A DNA stretch of 64,000 nt from Algoriphagus chordae (GTDB taxonomy: Bacteria; Bacteroidota; Bacteroidia; Cytophagales; Cyclobacteriaceae), in the NCBI RefSeq assembly GCF_003254055.1, contig NZ_QKZT01000010.1, forward strand, positions 1-64,000, given 5' to 3'. The notes beneath the pieces are model-generated. The model made no database searches. It worked only from the letters and a program-made list of their open reading frames with translations, and was not told the DNA's origin. This document shows positions 1-10,126 of this stretch, piece after piece. How positions within the stretch are numbered: position 1 is the stretch's first letter; each line of letters opens with the position of its first letter. The translations under genes were made by a program, and so were the position numbers.

Positions 1-264
1 CGACTTAGCGCCTATTTTGCTTATACCAAAAGCATCCGCAAGATGATCTATACCACTAATGCAGTCGAAGGGTATCACAGGCAGGTTAGAAAGGTCACCA
101 AAACCAAAGGCGCATTTACCAGTGATATGGCATTGTTGAAACTCGTCTATCTGGCGACAAGAAGGATCGAGAAAAAATGGAGTTCCCCTTTACACAATTG
201 GGGCTTGACTGTCCAACAATTAGCCATTAAGTTTGAAGGAAGGCTAAAGTTGGATATAAATTAA
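1..264 (+). CDS. IS256-family transposase, C-terminal fragment (cut by window edge)
   Basis: The reading frame is open from base 1 to a TAA at 262-264, giving 87 residues. It contains IYTTNAVEGYHRQVRK, the segment around the last acidic residue of the DDE catalytic triad in IS256/MULE-type transposases (normally IRKVIYTTNAIEslN-R-RK), followed by a Trp-containing helical tail. The enzyme cuts and rejoins DNA during transposition. The visible part shows no stop or frameshift. Whether the complete gene is intact lies outside the window. Confidence 0.88.
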   Translation, partial: RLSAYFAYTKSIRKMIYTTNAVEGYHRQVRKVTKTKGAFTSDMALLKLVYLATRRIEKKWSSPLHNWGLTVQQLAIKFEGRLKLDIN

Positions 265-272
265 TAAATTAG

Positions 273-306
273 TTCCCTTCCCTTGGGGTACCCCAAGGGA
301 AGGGAA
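273..306. repeat. Perfect 34-bp palindrome inside the IS end
   Basis: Bases 273-306 are a perfect inverted repeat centred on 289/290 (core CTTGGGGTACCCCAAG), with no unpaired loop. It lies between the transposase stop and the presumed terminal repeat. As RNA it would form a strong hairpin, so it may serve as a terminator that shields or ends IS transcription, although no T-run follows directly. A function in transposition is equally possible. Confidence 0.85.
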
Positions 307-340
307 GGACAGAGTTTAGCTAACACTCCCCTTTTTTTAT

Positions 341-1087
341 CTAATCCGTCAATTCAAAATTTACTGGAAGTCTGGTGATACATTTTTCTGGGACCCCGTT
401 CACTGTATATGGAGTCCAAGTGTAAGGATATTTTTTTACAGCTCTTAACGCTTCAGCTCCTAGTGAGGGATGAATTTCTTCTGGATTTGCAATCTCAGGA
501 TCTATGATTTTACCCTCTTCTGTCAATTGAAAAGAAATTATAACTTTTCCTTCTTGGTTGGCCATCCTAGCATCAATTGGATAGCGAAGTGTTTTAGCCA
601 GATAGTTATTCCAACCTGAAAGACCATCTTTTGGTATTCCTTCACTAATTATCGGCTTGGAAATCACATCGCCTAGTTCTGAATAATAAACTTCGGTCTT
701 CACAGAATCAGCCACACATGTTACCTCCGACTTCACCTGACCATTTTCATAATAGGTCTTTATTAATTCTTCAGAAGTGACAAAATTCTTCTTTCCATTT
801 CTCTTGAGCTTTCCACTATCATAAAAAATTAACGAGAGCTCACTTTTATCAGACCCTTGATCATCCTTCAATAAGGTGTATTGAGCCACTTTTAATTTCC
901 CACTCCTAGCGAAAGTTTGGCTTTTTAACCCTGTCGAATCTTCATCAATAATTTTGAAGAATTTGTAATCATATTTAACAGTATCGTACACTTGCATATA
1001 ATGCTTATTCAAGAACTCCAGACGCTGGGCATAAAGCATATTACACCAAGTAATTGAAAGCAAAAAGGAAAATAGCACTAGTTTCAT
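341..1087 (-). CDS. Exported protein with TonB C-terminal-like domain
   Basis: A 248-residue protein with an N-terminal signal peptide (MKLVLFSFLLSITWCNMLYAQ). The middle (about 80-130) carries MORN/YwqK-like strands, as in YYENGQVKSEV, common in Bacteroidota exported proteins that describe an antitoxin-like repeat fold. The last 100 residues have the pattern of a TonB energy-transducer C-terminal domain: YPIDARMANQEGKVIISFQL followed by G-I, HPSLGAEALRAVKK and W-P. There is no N-terminal TonB membrane anchor or proline linker, so this is probably not a working TonB but a periplasmic protein using the same fold. Function is unknown. An IS ends about 10 bases beyond its stop. Confidence 0.8.
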   Translation of the reverse strand: MKLVLFSFLLSITWCNMLYAQRLEFLNKHYMQVYDTVKYDYKFFKIIDEDSTGLKSQTFARSGKLKVAQYTLLKDDQGSDKSELSLIFYDSGKLKRNGKKNFVTSEELIKTYYENGQVKSEVTCVADSVKTEVYYSELGDVISKPIISEGIPKDGLSGWNNYLAKTLRYPIDARMANQEGKVIISFQLTEEGKIIDPEIANPEEIHPSLGAEALRAVKKYPYTWTPYTVNGVPEKCITRLPVNFELTD

Positions 1088-1282
1088 GAAGGCAATATTT
1101 TGCCGCTAATCTAGAATATTTCCTTTGCAATTTTACATATGGTATCTGAGATATTTATCACTTAAAATCATTCAACTAATTCTTTCGTTATAATCGATAT
1201 CTATGATTCAATTTGCATTTCAATTTATCGAAATGGGATGCGGCTTATAATACCCAAGGTTATAGAATTAGACCTATTTAGA

Positions 1283-2236
1283 CTAGAATATTTCTTTAGC
1301 GATTTTATAAGTTGTATCTGCTTTACTCATCGTATAAAAATGTAAGGATGGCACGTTCTCTTTCACCAATTCTTTACACTGCTGAATAGACCAGTCTATT
1401 CCTACCGCTTTGACTTCAGCATTGGTCTTACACTTTTCCAGTTCGTCCATCAGTGGGTCAGGTAAATCCAAGAAAAAGGTTCTTGGAAGCATAGTGATCT
1501 GACCAATTGTGGTGATTGGTTTGATTCCAGGAATAATAGGAACTGTAATACCAGCAGAACGTACTTGAGCTACAAAATCGAAGTATTTCTGGTTGTCGAA
1601 AAACATTTGAGTCACGATATACTCGGCACCCTTATCAACTTTTTCCTTTAGATATTTCAAATCAAACTTCATAGAAGGAGCTTCGAAGTGCTTCTCCGGA
1701 TAACCTGCAGCACCCACACAGAAATCCGTCTGAAAACCTATCTCGGTTTCTTCGTGTAGATATCTTCCTTCATTCATTCGAATAATTTGCTCTACCAATT
1801 CACTGGCATAGCCATGACCTTCCGGTTCTTTAATGAATTTCCCTTCAGTCTTTGGAGCATCTCCACGCAGCGCAAGCACATTCTCAACTCCGATAAAATT
1901 AAGATCAATCAGTGCATTTTCAGTTTCCTCTTTGGTAAATCCTCCGCAAAGCAAGTGAGGCACAGCATCGATATGGAAGCGATTCATAATCGCAGCGCAT
2001 ATCCCAACCGTTCCAGGGCGTTTTTTTGTACTTATTTTCTCCAATAGCCCATTCGGATGCTTCTTATAGATAAACTCTTCTCTATGGTAAGTTACATCTA
2101 CAAATGGTGGCTTGAAATCCATCAAAGGTGCAATCCCCTCAAGTAATTCTTTCAAACTTTGGCCCTTCAGGGGTGGTAATATTTCAAAGGAAAACAACGT
2201 TTCTTTTGCGTTTCCTAAGTGTTCTGTGATTTTCAT
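1283..2236 (-). CDS. metF: 5,10-methylenetetrahydrofolate reductase
   Basis: A 317-residue MetF. It reduces 5,10-methylene-THF to 5-methyl-THF with FAD and NAD(P)H and so supplies the methyl group used by the methionine synthase encoded just upstream. Family marks are the N-terminal [21 protein letters not shown] (Asp-containing folate segment), [11 protein letters not shown], and the [10 protein letters not shown] and IPGIKPI segments near 210-240. The length is typical for the bacterial enzyme. Its ATG overlaps the stop codon of the preceding gene (ATGA), so translation is probably coupled. It is the last gene of the riboswitch-controlled operon. Confidence 0.97.
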   Translation of the reverse strand: MKITEHLGNAKETLFSFEILPPLKGQSLKELLEGIAPLMDFKPPFVDVTYHREEFIYKKHPNGLLEKISTKKRPGTVGICAAIMNRFHIDAVPHLLCGGFTKEETENALIDLNFIGVENVLALRGDAPKTEGKFIKEPEGHGYASELVEQIIRMNEGRYLHEETEIGFQTDFCVGAAGYPEKHFEAPSMKFDLKYLKEKVDKGAEYIVTQMFFDNQKYFDFVAQVRSAGITVPIIPGIKPITTIGQITMLPRTFFLDLPDPLMDELEKCKTNAEVKAVGIDWSIQQCKELVKENVPSLHFYTMSKADTTYKIAKEIF

Positions 2237-4929
2237 TTGCTAGGTTCTACAAGGGTTAAATTAGGTTGATAAGCTAGGTTTGGAGATAGTAAACGCTCTG
2301 CATCTCGAAGGGAAATTCCCTTGCGCTCTGCATAGCTGGCGACCTGATCTTCACCTATTTTTCCAAGTCCAAAATATTTACTCTCTGGGTTGCCAAAGAA
2401 ATAGCCAGAAACAGAAGAAGTTGGGTACATGGCATAACTAGAGGTAAGTTCTATTCCAATCTCTTTTTCCATGTCCAACAGTTTAGAAATAGTCATTTTT
2501 TCTGAGTGCTCTGGACAAGCTGGATATCCGGGGGCAGGTCTGATACCTGGGTATTCTTCGCGAATCAAAGAATCATTTTCGAAACTTTCATCCTTAGAAT
2601 AGCCCCAATATTCCTTTCTAATCAATTCATGCAGGTATTCAGCCGAAGCTTCGGCAAGTCTATCTGCTATTGATTTGAACATGATATCACTGTAATCATC
2701 TCCGTCTTTTTGGAATTCAGCAAGCTTCTTCTCCATTCCAATACCAGATGTCACCGCAAAGCATCCTATATAATCCGTCTCAGTAGGATGTAAATAATCA
2801 GCTAAAGATCTATTCGGTATGCCTTTTCCTTTCTTCCCTTGCTGACGCAAGAAATGAAAGCTGGCTGTTTGATTTCCTTCTACATCAAATACAACTGCAT
2901 CATCCTCAGAACGCTGCACTGGATAAAGGCCAAAAACAGCATTCGCAGTCAGCCATTTCTCAGCAATTGCTTTATCAAGCATTTCATTGGCTTCATCGTA
3001 AACTTTTTTGGCTTCAGCTCCCACAACGGGATCAGAGAAAATCTTTGGGAATTTCCCACTTAGCATCCAAGTACTGAAGAATGGTGTCCAATCTATATAC
3101 TTGCGAACCACATTCAAATCCAAGTCTTTAAGAACAGTTCTACCAAGTTTCTGTGGTACAACAGGAGGAAATGACTCCCAGTCAATTTCTACAGGATTAG
3201 CTTTCGCCTGCTGGTAAGTAACCAATTGCTTCACAGATTGCTTAGCCTCATGCGCTACACGGAGCTCTTGATAGATATCCTTGTATTTCAAACGGTAAGC
3301 TTCTTTAGTTTCTATAGAAATGGCCTCTCCAGCAATAGGAACTGATTTACTAGCATCCATCACATGTACTACCGTGCCACTATATATTGGATCAATCTTA
3401 ACTGCCGTATGGATTCTAGAGGTGGTTGCCCCTCCTATAAGTAATGGAATCTTGATCCCCTGTCGCTCCATTTCGGAAGCTACGTTCACCATTTCATCCA
3501 AGGATGGCGTGATCAAGCCGCTCAATCCAATGATATCTACTTTATTTTTTACAGCTTCATCTATAATTTTCTGTGCATCTACCATCACTCCCAAATCAAT
3601 GATGTGGTAGCTATTACATGCTAAGACTACGCCTACGATATTCTTTCCAATATCATGAACATCCCCTTTCACAGTAGCCAGAAGGATCTTTTTCAAGGAA
3701 GATTCCTCTTGACCTTCTTCTGGAAGTGGCATAAATGGCTCCAAATAGGCAACTGCCTTTTTCATCACCCTGGCAGATTTCACTACCTGTGGAAGAAACA
3801 TTTTTCCTTCACCAAATAGATCTCCTACCACATTCATCCCGTCCATCAATGGTCCCTCTATGACTTTCAGCGGGTTCTTAAATTCAAGTCGCGCTTCTTC
3901 GGTATCCTCTACGATGAAGTCCAAAATACCCTTCACGAGTGCATGCTCCATACGTTTGGCAACGGGATCTGAACGCCAGGCTTCATTTACTACTTCCTTC
4001 TTATCGGCTGACTTCACAGTTTCTGCAAAATCAAGCATACGCTCCGTAGCATCCTCTCTGCGGTCGAAAAGTACATCCTCAACACGATCAAGCAAGTCTT
4101 TTGGAATATCATCGTAAATCTCCAGCATGCTTGGGTTTACAATGCCCATGTCCATGCCGCTTTTGATCGCGTGGTATAAGAAAGCTGCGTGCATCGCCTC
4201 TCTCACAGGATTATTTCCTCGGAAAGAAAAACTCACATTACTCACTCCCCCACTGACCTTGGCACCAGGAAGATTTGCTTTTATCCATTTGGTAGCATTG
4301 AAGAAGTCCAGCGCATTCTTGCGATGTTCATCCATACCAGTAGCTACAGGGAAAATATTGGGATCAAAAATAATATCATGAGGATTAAACTTGACCTGAT
4401 CCACCAGAACTCTATAACTTCTCTCGCAGATCTCTATCCGTCTCTCATAAGTATCAGCTTGCCCATCTTCATCAAAGGCCATTACCACTACAGCGGCTCC
4501 AAACTTCTTTACCGTCTTGGCTTGCTGGATAAACTCTTCCTCACCATTCTTCAAGGAAATAGAATTGACAATTCCTTTACCTTGAACACACTTCAATCCC
4601 GCTACAATAATCTTCCACTTGGAGCTATCAATCATGATAGGGATCCTAGAGATCTCAGGCTCAGAAGCAATCAGATTTAGAAATTTGACCATCGCAAATT
4701 CACCATCAAGCATTCCTTCGTCCATACAGACATCCAGCACTTGAGCGCCACCACGCACTTGATCCAAAGCTACTTCTAACGCTTCATCGTAATTCCCATT
4801 CAATATCAAGCGTGCGAATTTCTTGGAACCAGTAATATTGGTTCGCTCGCCTACATTGACAAAATTGATTTCGGGTGTAAAAACTAGAGGCTCTAAGCCC
4901 GATAGTTTCATGTAATTAGTTATTGCCAT
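2233..4929 (-). CDS. metH: Cobalamin-dependent methionine synthase, C-terminal half (split MetH)
   Basis: An 898-residue protein holding the folate-binding, cobalamin-binding and reactivation modules of MetH but not the homocysteine module. Visible parts: pterin-binding domain from about residue 20 ([16 protein letters not shown], then [13 protein letters not shown]), the B12 cap helix bundle around 300-390, the B12-binding motif [11 protein letters not shown] (D-x-H-x-x-G, the His being the cobalt ligand) near 420, [12 protein letters not shown] and GGATTSR, and the SAM-binding reactivation domain with [15 protein letters not shown] near 810. It transfers methyl from 5-methyl-THF to cob(I)alamin. 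It must work with the homocysteine-binding protein encoded 4 bases upstream. Confidence 0.97.
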   Translation of the reverse strand: MAITNYMKLSGLEPLVFTPEINFVNVGERTNITGSKKFARLILNGNYDEALEVALDQVRGGAQVLDVCMDEGMLDGEFAMVKFLNLIASEPEISRIPIMIDSSKWKIIVAGLKCVQGKGIVNSISLKNGEEEFIQQAKTVKKFGAAVVVMAFDEDGQADTYERRIEICERSYRVLVDQVKFNPHDIIFDPNIFPVATGMDEHRKNALDFFNATKWIKANLPGAKVSGGVSNVSFSFRGNNPVREAMHAAFLYHAIKSGMDMGIVNPSMLEIYDDIPKDLLDRVEDVLFDRREDATERMLDFAETVKSADKKEVVNEAWRSDPVAKRMEHALVKGILDFIVEDTEEARLEFKNPLKVIEGPLMDGMNVVGDLFGEGKMFLPQVVKSARVMKKAVAYLEPFMPLPEEGQEESSLKKILLATVKGDVHDIGKNIVGVVLACNSYHIIDLGVMVDAQKIIDEAVKNKVDIIGLSGLITPSLDEMVNVASEMERQGIKIPLLIGGATTSRIHTAVKIDPIYSGTVVHVMDASKSVPIAGEAISIETKEAYRLKYKDIYQELRVAHEAKQSVKQLVTYQQAKANPVEIDWESFPPVVPQKLGRTVLKDLDLNVVRKYIDWTPFFSTWMLSGKFPKIFSDPVVGAEAKKVYDEANEMLDKAIAEKWLTANAVFGLYPVQRSEDDAVVFDVEGNQTASFHFLRQQGKKGKGIPNRSLADYLHPTETDYIGCFAVTSGIGMEKKLAEFQKDGDDYSDIMFKSIADRLAEASAEYLHELIRKEYWGYSKDESFENDSLIREEYPGIRPAPGYPACPEHSEKMTISKLLDMEKEIGIELTSSYAMYPTSSVSGYFFGNPESKYFGLGKIGEDQVASYAERKGISLRDAERLLSPNLAYQPNLTLVEPSK

Positions 4930-4933
4930 CTTC

Positions 4934-5986
4934 TCAGTCCAACGTTTCTTCTAATTCTTCTTCTTGTAACTTTCTAGGCTGAAAATTGGCAGCCATTTGT
5001 GCTAAAGCTGAGATATGCTCAGGCGTAGTTCCGCAGCATCCTCCCAGAATATTTAGCATCCCTTCTTTCATAAAATCATGAACTTGATCAGCCATTTCAT
5101 CGGCACCCTGGTCATACTGCCCAAATTCATTTGGCAACCCTGCATTAGGATAGGCACTAACATAGAACGGTGCTTTTTTGGCTAGCACCTTCAAGTATGG
5201 TCTCAACTCTTTTGCTCCCAAGGCACAGTTCAGTCCTACAGAAAGTAGCGGAACATGTGAGATCGATATCAAAAATGCTTCTGTAGTCTGTCCGGAAAGC
5301 GTTCTTCCCGAAGCATCAGTAATTGTCCCTGAAATCATGATAGGAATACCCCCATCTTTTGGATCCAAAGGAATCTCTCTTTCCTCATAAACATCTTGGA
5401 TCGCAAACAAAGCAGCTTTGGCATTGAGCGTATCGAAAATAGTCTCTACCAAAATAATATCAACACCTCCATCAAGTAATCCTCTTACCTGCTCAGCATA
5501 AGCCTCAGCCAACTGATCGAAAGTAATGGCTCGATATCCTGGGTCATTCACATCTGGTGAAAGAGAAGCCGTTCTATTGGTCGGGCCGATCGCCCCAGCT
5601 ACGAAGCGAGGTTTCTCAGGGTTCGTGGCTGTAAATTCATCTGCCACTTCTCGAGCCAACTTCGCTGACTCAAAATTGATGGCATAAGCCAAATGAGAAA
5701 GATCGTAATCTGCCTGTGCTATGGTAGTGGCAGAAAACGTATTGGTTTCTATAATATCTGCTCCAGCCTTAAAGTACTCGGCATGGATATCCTTGATGAT
5801 CTGCGGTTTGCTCAGAGACAAAAGGTCATTGTTGCCTTTTAGTGATTTAGGGTGCGAAGCTAGCTCGGGAGTGCGAAAATCCTCCTCAGTCAGCGTATAG
5901 CGTTGAATCATGGTCCCCATGGCTCCATCGAGTATCAATATTCGCTTAGAAAGTTCTTGAAGTAGGGATTCCGTTCTGTTTTGCAT
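4934..5986 (-). CDS. metH: Methionine synthase homocysteine-binding subunit (split MetH N-terminal half)
   Basis: A 350-residue protein corresponding to the first module of MetH, a zinc-dependent homocysteine S-methyltransferase TIM barrel. It starts [16 protein letters not shown] and carries [15 protein letters not shown]. The zinc ligands are the Cys in GLNCALGA (about residue 253) and the adjacent pair in [12 protein letters not shown] (about 315). The protein ends about 25 residues later, where fused MetH would run on into the folate domain. It is the first gene of the operon and directly follows a SAM-I riboswitch. The split form is known in several Bacteroidota, so it is a lineage form and not decay. 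Confidence 0.96.
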   Translation of the reverse strand: MQNRTESLLQELSKRILILDGAMGTMIQRYTLTEEDFRTPELASHPKSLKGNNDLLSLSKPQIIKDIHAEYFKAGADIIETNTFSATTIAQADYDLSHLAYAINFESAKLAREVADEFTATNPEKPRFVAGAIGPTNRTASLSPDVNDPGYRAITFDQLAEAYAEQVRGLLDGGVDIILVETIFDTLNAKAALFAIQDVYEEREIPLDPKDGGIPIMISGTITDASGRTLSGQTTEAFLISISHVPLLSVGLNCALGAKELRPYLKVLAKKAPFYVSAYPNAGLPNEFGQYDQGADEMADQVHDFMKEGMLNILGGCCGTTPEHISALAQMAANFQPRKLQEEELEETLD

Positions 5987-6049
5987 ACTGTTTTTTTGTT
6001 AATCAAAAAGCTTGTCGAGCAAAACACGGAGAGAAGTACAAGGTACTAG

Positions 6050-6150
6050 TCCGCTCATCTGTTCCCGATGAATTGGGATGGGAGTTAGCACCTTTGTTTT
6101 CAGGTTGCTAAGACGTCGTCGGGCCCTTCCCTCGGTCTTTCTCGATAAGC
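6050..6150 (-). promoter_or_regulatory. SAM-I (S-box) riboswitch upstream of split metH-metF
   Basis: Read on the minus strand, this leader shows the S-box layout. P1 forms between CUUAUC (6150-6145) and GAUGAG (6059-6054). The conserved core GAGGGAAGGGCCC-GACGA, then UUAGCAACCUG, an AAAGGUGCUAACUCCC arm, and a further hairpin with AAUUCAUCGGG lie in the standard order. Binding of S-adenosylmethionine should lower expression of the methionine synthase/MetF operon starting at 5986. About 60 bases separate P1 from the metH start codon, and AGUAC-CUU-GUACU (about 6032-6049) can form a small hairpin there. No clear intrinsic terminator follows, so control at translation is possible. Confidence 0.9.
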
Positions 6151-6154
6151 AGCC

Positions 6155-6162
6155 CAAAGTTA
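6155..6162 (-). promoter_or_regulatory. Bacteroidota-type -7 box for the met operon
   Basis: The minus strand reads TAACTTTG, a full match to the Bacteroidota TAnnTTTG element. It ends 5 bases before the first P1 base of the riboswitch, so a transcript started about 7 bases downstream would begin at the aptamer. The -33 position reads CTGT, not TTTG, so that box is weak. Confidence 0.55.
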
Positions 6163-6241
6163 ATAGCATTTTGATAATAAAACAGGAGAATCACTTAAAA
6201 GGACTCACTAAAAGCTGAATTTCATTAGCAAATGAACAAAT

Positions 6242-7558
6242 TTATGGTCTTACTCCTACCCCAAAACTCAAATAGGGCCCTGCCATAAAACTAGACATAC
6301 TCAAATCGCCAAGTTTGTAATTTCCAATCGGAATCTCATAGCCTGCAGCGGCTGTAAACACCAAGTCAAAAAGTTTTCTTTTGGTCATAGGAATACCGTA
6401 TTCAGCGAATATTTCAGGCTTTACCATAAGTCCGCTATTTCTCAAATACCCATCAAAATACCGCTGTTCGAATAGCTCAGGGAAATCAGGTTTAAAATCA
6501 TTTGTAATCGTATATCGAATATTCCCATAACCTAATCCTGCCAAGGCGCCCAAACCAAAGTTTCTATATTCAATAAAATTATAGCCCATGTTTCCATAAA
6601 CACGCAGGCTATTGAGCGTATGCTCCTTTACACTAGTAGCATTTCCGGTAAGCGCCAGATTATATAGTTCTGCACCGTAAAGCAATTTCTCCGTATTTCC
6701 CAAAATTCTTAAACCCCAGTTAGATGGTGTACCCTTCAATGGATTATAACCCGCTCCTTCTAAAATAGCATTGAATTCTTTGGGAGTAGTAAAATGTACT
6801 CCTCTGATTAATGAAACACTGATGCTTGCATCCTTGTAAAAGAAATTACGGTCCGGCAGTGAAATCCCCGCTCCTACCCTTATAAATGCACCACTTTGCG
6901 CATTATCAAAAGAAATACCTTCCATATTCCATTTGCCTTCTAAAGGACTAAAAGAATAACCAAGCTTGCTAATGATCTGTAAGGATTCTGGCCGGCCTGG
7001 TAGATCAAAATCATAACTAAGTTGAAAACCTATTTCCGTTAGGAAATTGCCATAATGGAATGTTCCTTTTTGAATATCCTTTTTTCGAAGTACATATCCT
7101 TGTTCTGGATTGTCTAAAAAAGCATCCAAATCTTCTGTCTGATGAGTCGGCAACATTTGAAAATTGAGGAAACCAACCCCTAAGGACATATAATGAATTA
7201 GCTGAAATTTCGATTCTTCGGTAAATGCATAACCAATATTTAATAAGGCGCGGGAGGTTCTATAGTTAATCGAAAAATCATCAAATTCATTTACTCCGCC
7301 TCTATTGTGTAATACATCCAAGCCCAGCATAAAATCGTTAATTCTTGCCTGATAGCCTAATCCAATGGTTTGATATTTATTTCTGAGGCCAGATAGACCT
7401 CGCTCTTCCAGCATTTTATCAAACTGATTGAGTTTACCTCCTGAAGTTCCCACCACAGCATAAAAGGTGGAGCGCTTAGTCATTAATTGCTGCGATTCCG
7501 CATCAATAAATATAAAAAAAACAAAAAGCACTAGAGTGAGTCTATTAAAAAGGGGCAT
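6242..7558 (-). CDS. Predicted outer-membrane beta-barrel protein
   Basis: A 438-residue protein when started at the ATG at 7558, which begins directly with a signal peptide (MPLFNRLTLVLFVFFIFIDAESQ). An upstream in-frame ATG at 7606 would add 16 residues ahead of the signal and is less likely. The rest is rich in alternating aromatic/polar strands with Gly turns, for example YGNFLTEIGFQLSYDF, NMGYNFIEYRNFGLGALAGL and GYEIPIGNYKLGDLSMSS, ending FMAGPYLSFGVGVRP, as expected for an outer-membrane barrel. No named family is recognised. It follows the hybrid histidine kinase by 67 bases on the same strand, so the two may be transcribed together. Confidence 0.7.
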   Translation of the reverse strand: MPLFNRLTLVLFVFFIFIDAESQQLMTKRSTFYAVVGTSGGKLNQFDKMLEERGLSGLRNKYQTIGLGYQARINDFMLGLDVLHNRGGVNEFDDFSINYRTSRALLNIGYAFTEESKFQLIHYMSLGVGFLNFQMLPTHQTEDLDAFLDNPEQGYVLRKKDIQKGTFHYGNFLTEIGFQLSYDFDLPGRPESLQIISKLGYSFSPLEGKWNMEGISFDNAQSGAFIRVGAGISLPDRNFFYKDASISVSLIRGVHFTTPKEFNAILEGAGYNPLKGTPSNWGLRILGNTEKLLYGAELYNLALTGNATSVKEHTLNSLRVYGNMGYNFIEYRNFGLGALAGLGYGNIRYTITNDFKPDFPELFEQRYFDGYLRNSGLMVKPEIFAEYGIPMTKRKLFDLVFTAAAGYEIPIGNYKLGDLSMSSFMAGPYLSFGVGVRP

Positions 7559-7625
7559 TGAATGGTCGATTTGAAATAAGCTGGCTAATCCACAGCTCTT
7601 AGGCAAAATTAATGCTAAACCGGAA

Positions 7626-9557
7626 TCAACTGAGATCTTTCGAATTAAGATATGCAGTTAATTTTCCATAGAGCCCTTCGGGAGTGAATGGTTTTTCCAC
7701 AAAATCATCAATCCCTATTTCATCCATTTGTTCCTTAATCTCATGATGTGAAGTAGCAGAAAGCACTAAAACAGGGGTTTCCCTTTTGTCGCTATCCATA
7801 TTTTCTCGAATCGATTTCGCAACTGCAAAACCATCTAAAACGGGCATCTGGATATCTAAAAGTACTAGATCAAATTCTCCTTTTTCAAATTCATAGATTG
7901 CCTCTTGTCCATCTGAGGCTATCACAACCTTAGGCACATTCCACATCTTTAGGAATTTCTTAATCAAAATTTGATTCACCAAGTTGTCCTCGGCAACCAA
8001 AATTGAAGCCTCTTCCAAGGATTTTTTTTTATATTCTTTCCGTTGCTTAGGAGATAAACTGCTTTCTTCCACACTGTTAAATTTCAAAACAAACTCGAAT
8101 GCGGTCCCAACATTCACGGTTGATGATACCTGGACTTTCGAACCATGAAGTTCTAGCAATCTTTTCACAATTGCTAATCCAAGCCCTGTTCCTCCAAATT
8201 TGCGTGTGGTATCTGAAGAGGCCTGTGTAAAGGCTTCAAAAACAGAATCCAACTTATCTTCAGAAATCCCAATGCCAGTATCTTCTATTCGGAATTTAAT
8301 TTCACAGTCATTTTCAGTTTTCTTCTGCAACTTCAAAATTGTCCTAACCTTACCGTCAAATGTAAATTTGATAGCATTAGAAAGTAGGTTATGAACAATT
8401 TGACTAATACGAACCGGATCACCTATTAAGTTCTTAGGAATTTCTTCGTCAATCTCTGTGCTTACTGTTAAGCCTTTTCCTCTGGCCTGAAAACTGTAAG
8501 AATGTACAATGCGATTGATCAAAGCCTTAAGATCAAAGGAAACCTGCTCTAGTTCTATTTTTCCAGAATCAATTTTATTGAAGTCAAGTATATCATTGAT
8601 CAATACCATCAGATTTTCAGCAGAAAACTGTAAAGTCCTCAGATTTTCCAATTGATCAGCTCTCGGCTTGTCCTGCATAAGAAAATGTGCCAATCCAATC
8701 ACTGCATTCATTGGTGTACGGATTTCATGGCTCATGATCGAAAGAAATTGTGACTTCGCCAATGAAGCCTGTTCAGCTTTTTCCTTTGCTTGAAACAAAT
8801 CCTTCTGTGCCTGTTTTAGTTCGGTAATATCTCTAGAAATGCCAGTATAATATCCCTGATCTTTTCCCAATTCATGGACCATCCGGCCATTAGAACTAAA
8901 CACTCTTTCTTCCCCATTAATATGTTTGACTCGGAATTCCAGATACTGGTTTTCTTTCAAAAAATCACCTACCTCTATCTCCATCGTTTGAAAGACCTCT
9001 AAATCATCCTGACACAGATAGTTGAGCACACTAGTCCCTATCACGTCTTTTGATTCATAGCCGAGAAACTGCTTTACATTCGGAGAGATATAGTTCAGAA
9101 TAAGTGTGTCAGAGAGCGAAAAAATAATTTCTGTGGATTCTTCTACTAGTCTCCTATACTTTTCCTCTGATTTCAAAAGCTTCTCCCTAGCCAACTGTTC
9201 CTTTTTATACTTTTCAGAGAGAAACCTCATTGCGTGAGCTCTTACTATTAAAAACCTGCCAGAATAGCTCGATGGTAGATTGGTGAATGACCATTCGTAT
9301 TGCTGATTGTCAAAAATTTTAGGCTTAAGAGAATTTAGAAAAACATTCTTAGGCACTTCACCTGTTTCAAAAAATTTGTTCAAAGCTTTTACGACTTCTT
9401 CATCGTCTATTACATCCCGCCATGAGTCAGATATGGGGAAAAAATTTTCTGTAAAAAACTTATTGTAAAATATAATCTCTTCAGACTCAATAATAAATAA
9501 AGGATCATTTATCTCATTGAATACATCAGAAATATCAAATTGAGCGAATTGAGTCAT
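7626..9557 (-). CDS. Hybrid sensor histidine kinase (PAS-PAS-HisKA-HATPase-REC)
   Basis: A 643-residue soluble sensor kinase. A divergent PAS-like region (about 10-115) is followed by a short coiled coil, a clear PAS/PAC domain (130-248, ending YYTGISRDITELKQAQ), a HisKA box with phosphorylated His277 in SIMSHEIRTPMNAVIG, and an ATPase domain (NLLSNAIKFTF, DTGIGIS, GGTGLGLAI; about 385-490). A receiver domain (517-640) follows, with the phospho-acceptor Asp568 in LVLLDIQMP and Lys622. There is no membrane segment, HPt or DNA-binding output, so it must sense a cytoplasmic cue and pass phosphate to an unlinked partner. Signal unknown. Confidence 0.93.
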   Translation of the reverse strand: MTQFAQFDISDVFNEINDPLFIIESEEIIFYNKFFTENFFPISDSWRDVIDDEEVVKALNKFFETGEVPKNVFLNSLKPKIFDNQQYEWSFTNLPSSYSGRFLIVRAHAMRFLSEKYKKEQLAREKLLKSEEKYRRLVEESTEIIFSLSDTLILNYISPNVKQFLGYESKDVIGTSVLNYLCQDDLEVFQTMEIEVGDFLKENQYLEFRVKHINGEERVFSSNGRMVHELGKDQGYYTGISRDITELKQAQKDLFQAKEKAEQASLAKSQFLSIMSHEIRTPMNAVIGLAHFLMQDKPRADQLENLRTLQFSAENLMVLINDILDFNKIDSGKIELEQVSFDLKALINRIVHSYSFQARGKGLTVSTEIDEEIPKNLIGDPVRISQIVHNLLSNAIKFTFDGKVRTILKLQKKTENDCEIKFRIEDTGIGISEDKLDSVFEAFTQASSDTTRKFGGTGLGLAIVKRLLELHGSKVQVSSTVNVGTAFEFVLKFNSVEESSLSPKQRKEYKKKSLEEASILVAEDNLVNQILIKKFLKMWNVPKVVIASDGQEAIYEFEKGEFDLVLLDIQMPVLDGFAVAKSIRENMDSDKRETPVLVLSATSHHEIKEQMDEIGIDDFVEKPFTPEGLYGKLTAYLNSKDLS

Positions 9558-9803
9558 AGGTTAAAATTCTCAAGATATCTAAGAGGTCTCAACCTCAGCC
9601 TAAAAGTTATTCCAAACCAATATCATAAAAAATATGATTGTATTACAAGAAATTGCAATAACAAATTATCCATTTACCTAAATACTCTGCTCATATTGGC
9701 TAATTATGAAAGAATCCAAGCTTCTGCTGCATAAAAACCTTTTTCAGACTAAATTCGTGAAGTCATTTATTAAGCAAAATTTTCAAATCACTAACTACTC
9801 AAA

Positions 9804-10124
9804 ATGATTGTATCAACCACCAACACACTTGATGGCTACAGTGTGGAACAATACTTAGGAATTGTATCTGGAGAAACCATAATTGGCGCCAATGTATTCA
9901 AAGACTTTTTTGCGAGCATCACCGATATTGTCGGTGGACGTTCATCCGCTTATGAGCGAGTATTGCGAGAGGCAAAAGCAACCGCAATGTCCGAAATGGA
10001 AATGCAAGCGAGAACTTTCGGAGCAAATGCAATTATTGGAATTGACTTGGACTATGAAACCATACGCGATGGTATGCTGATGGTCACCTCGAGCGGTACA
10101 GCTGTGAAAGTGATAAAACACTAA
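9804..10124 (+). CDS. YbjQ/UPF0145 family protein
   Basis: A 106-residue protein matching the UPF0145/YbjQ family throughout: [59 protein letters not shown] and the C-terminal [10 protein letters not shown]. These small proteins form pentameric rings in solved structures and are often annotated as heavy-metal-binding, a role that is not established. The gene stands alone with a strong bidirectional terminator directly after it. The length is normal for the family. Confidence 0.9.
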   Translation: MIVSTTNTLDGYSVEQYLGIVSGETIIGANVFKDFFASITDIVGGRSSAYERVLREAKATAMSEMEMQARTFGANAIIGIDLDYETIRDGMLMVTSSGTAVKVIKH

Positions 10125-10126
10125 TT

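Larger units (their letters stand above)
1..330 (+). mobile_element. Right end of an IS256-family insertion sequence (left part outside window)
   Basis: The first 264 bases carry the C-terminal part of an IS256-type transposase, and the DNA after its stop ends in a segment (about 308-330) that looks like a terminal inverted repeat: read from the outside inward it begins GGGAGTGTTAGCTAAACTCT, a form I associate with Bacteroidota IS256 relatives. The other end is not in the window, so completeness, the exact boundary and a target duplication cannot be judged. The element stops about 10 bases after the stop codon of the minus-strand gene at 341, so insertion did not cut that coding region. Confidence 0.7.

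Noticed and set aside
341-1087. TonB energy transducer
   Set aside because: It has the C-terminal domain only; the N-terminal anchor span and Pro-rich linker of TonB are missing, and no ExbB/ExbD gene is near.
3320-4680. Long plus-strand frames opposite metH
   Set aside because: Shadows of the well-identified methionine synthase; their translations are serine/isoleucine-rich noise.
9540-9734. 64-codon plus-strand frame between the histidine kinase and the YbjQ-like gene
   Set aside because: It overlaps the kinase start on the opposite strand; no known domain; AT-rich chance frame.
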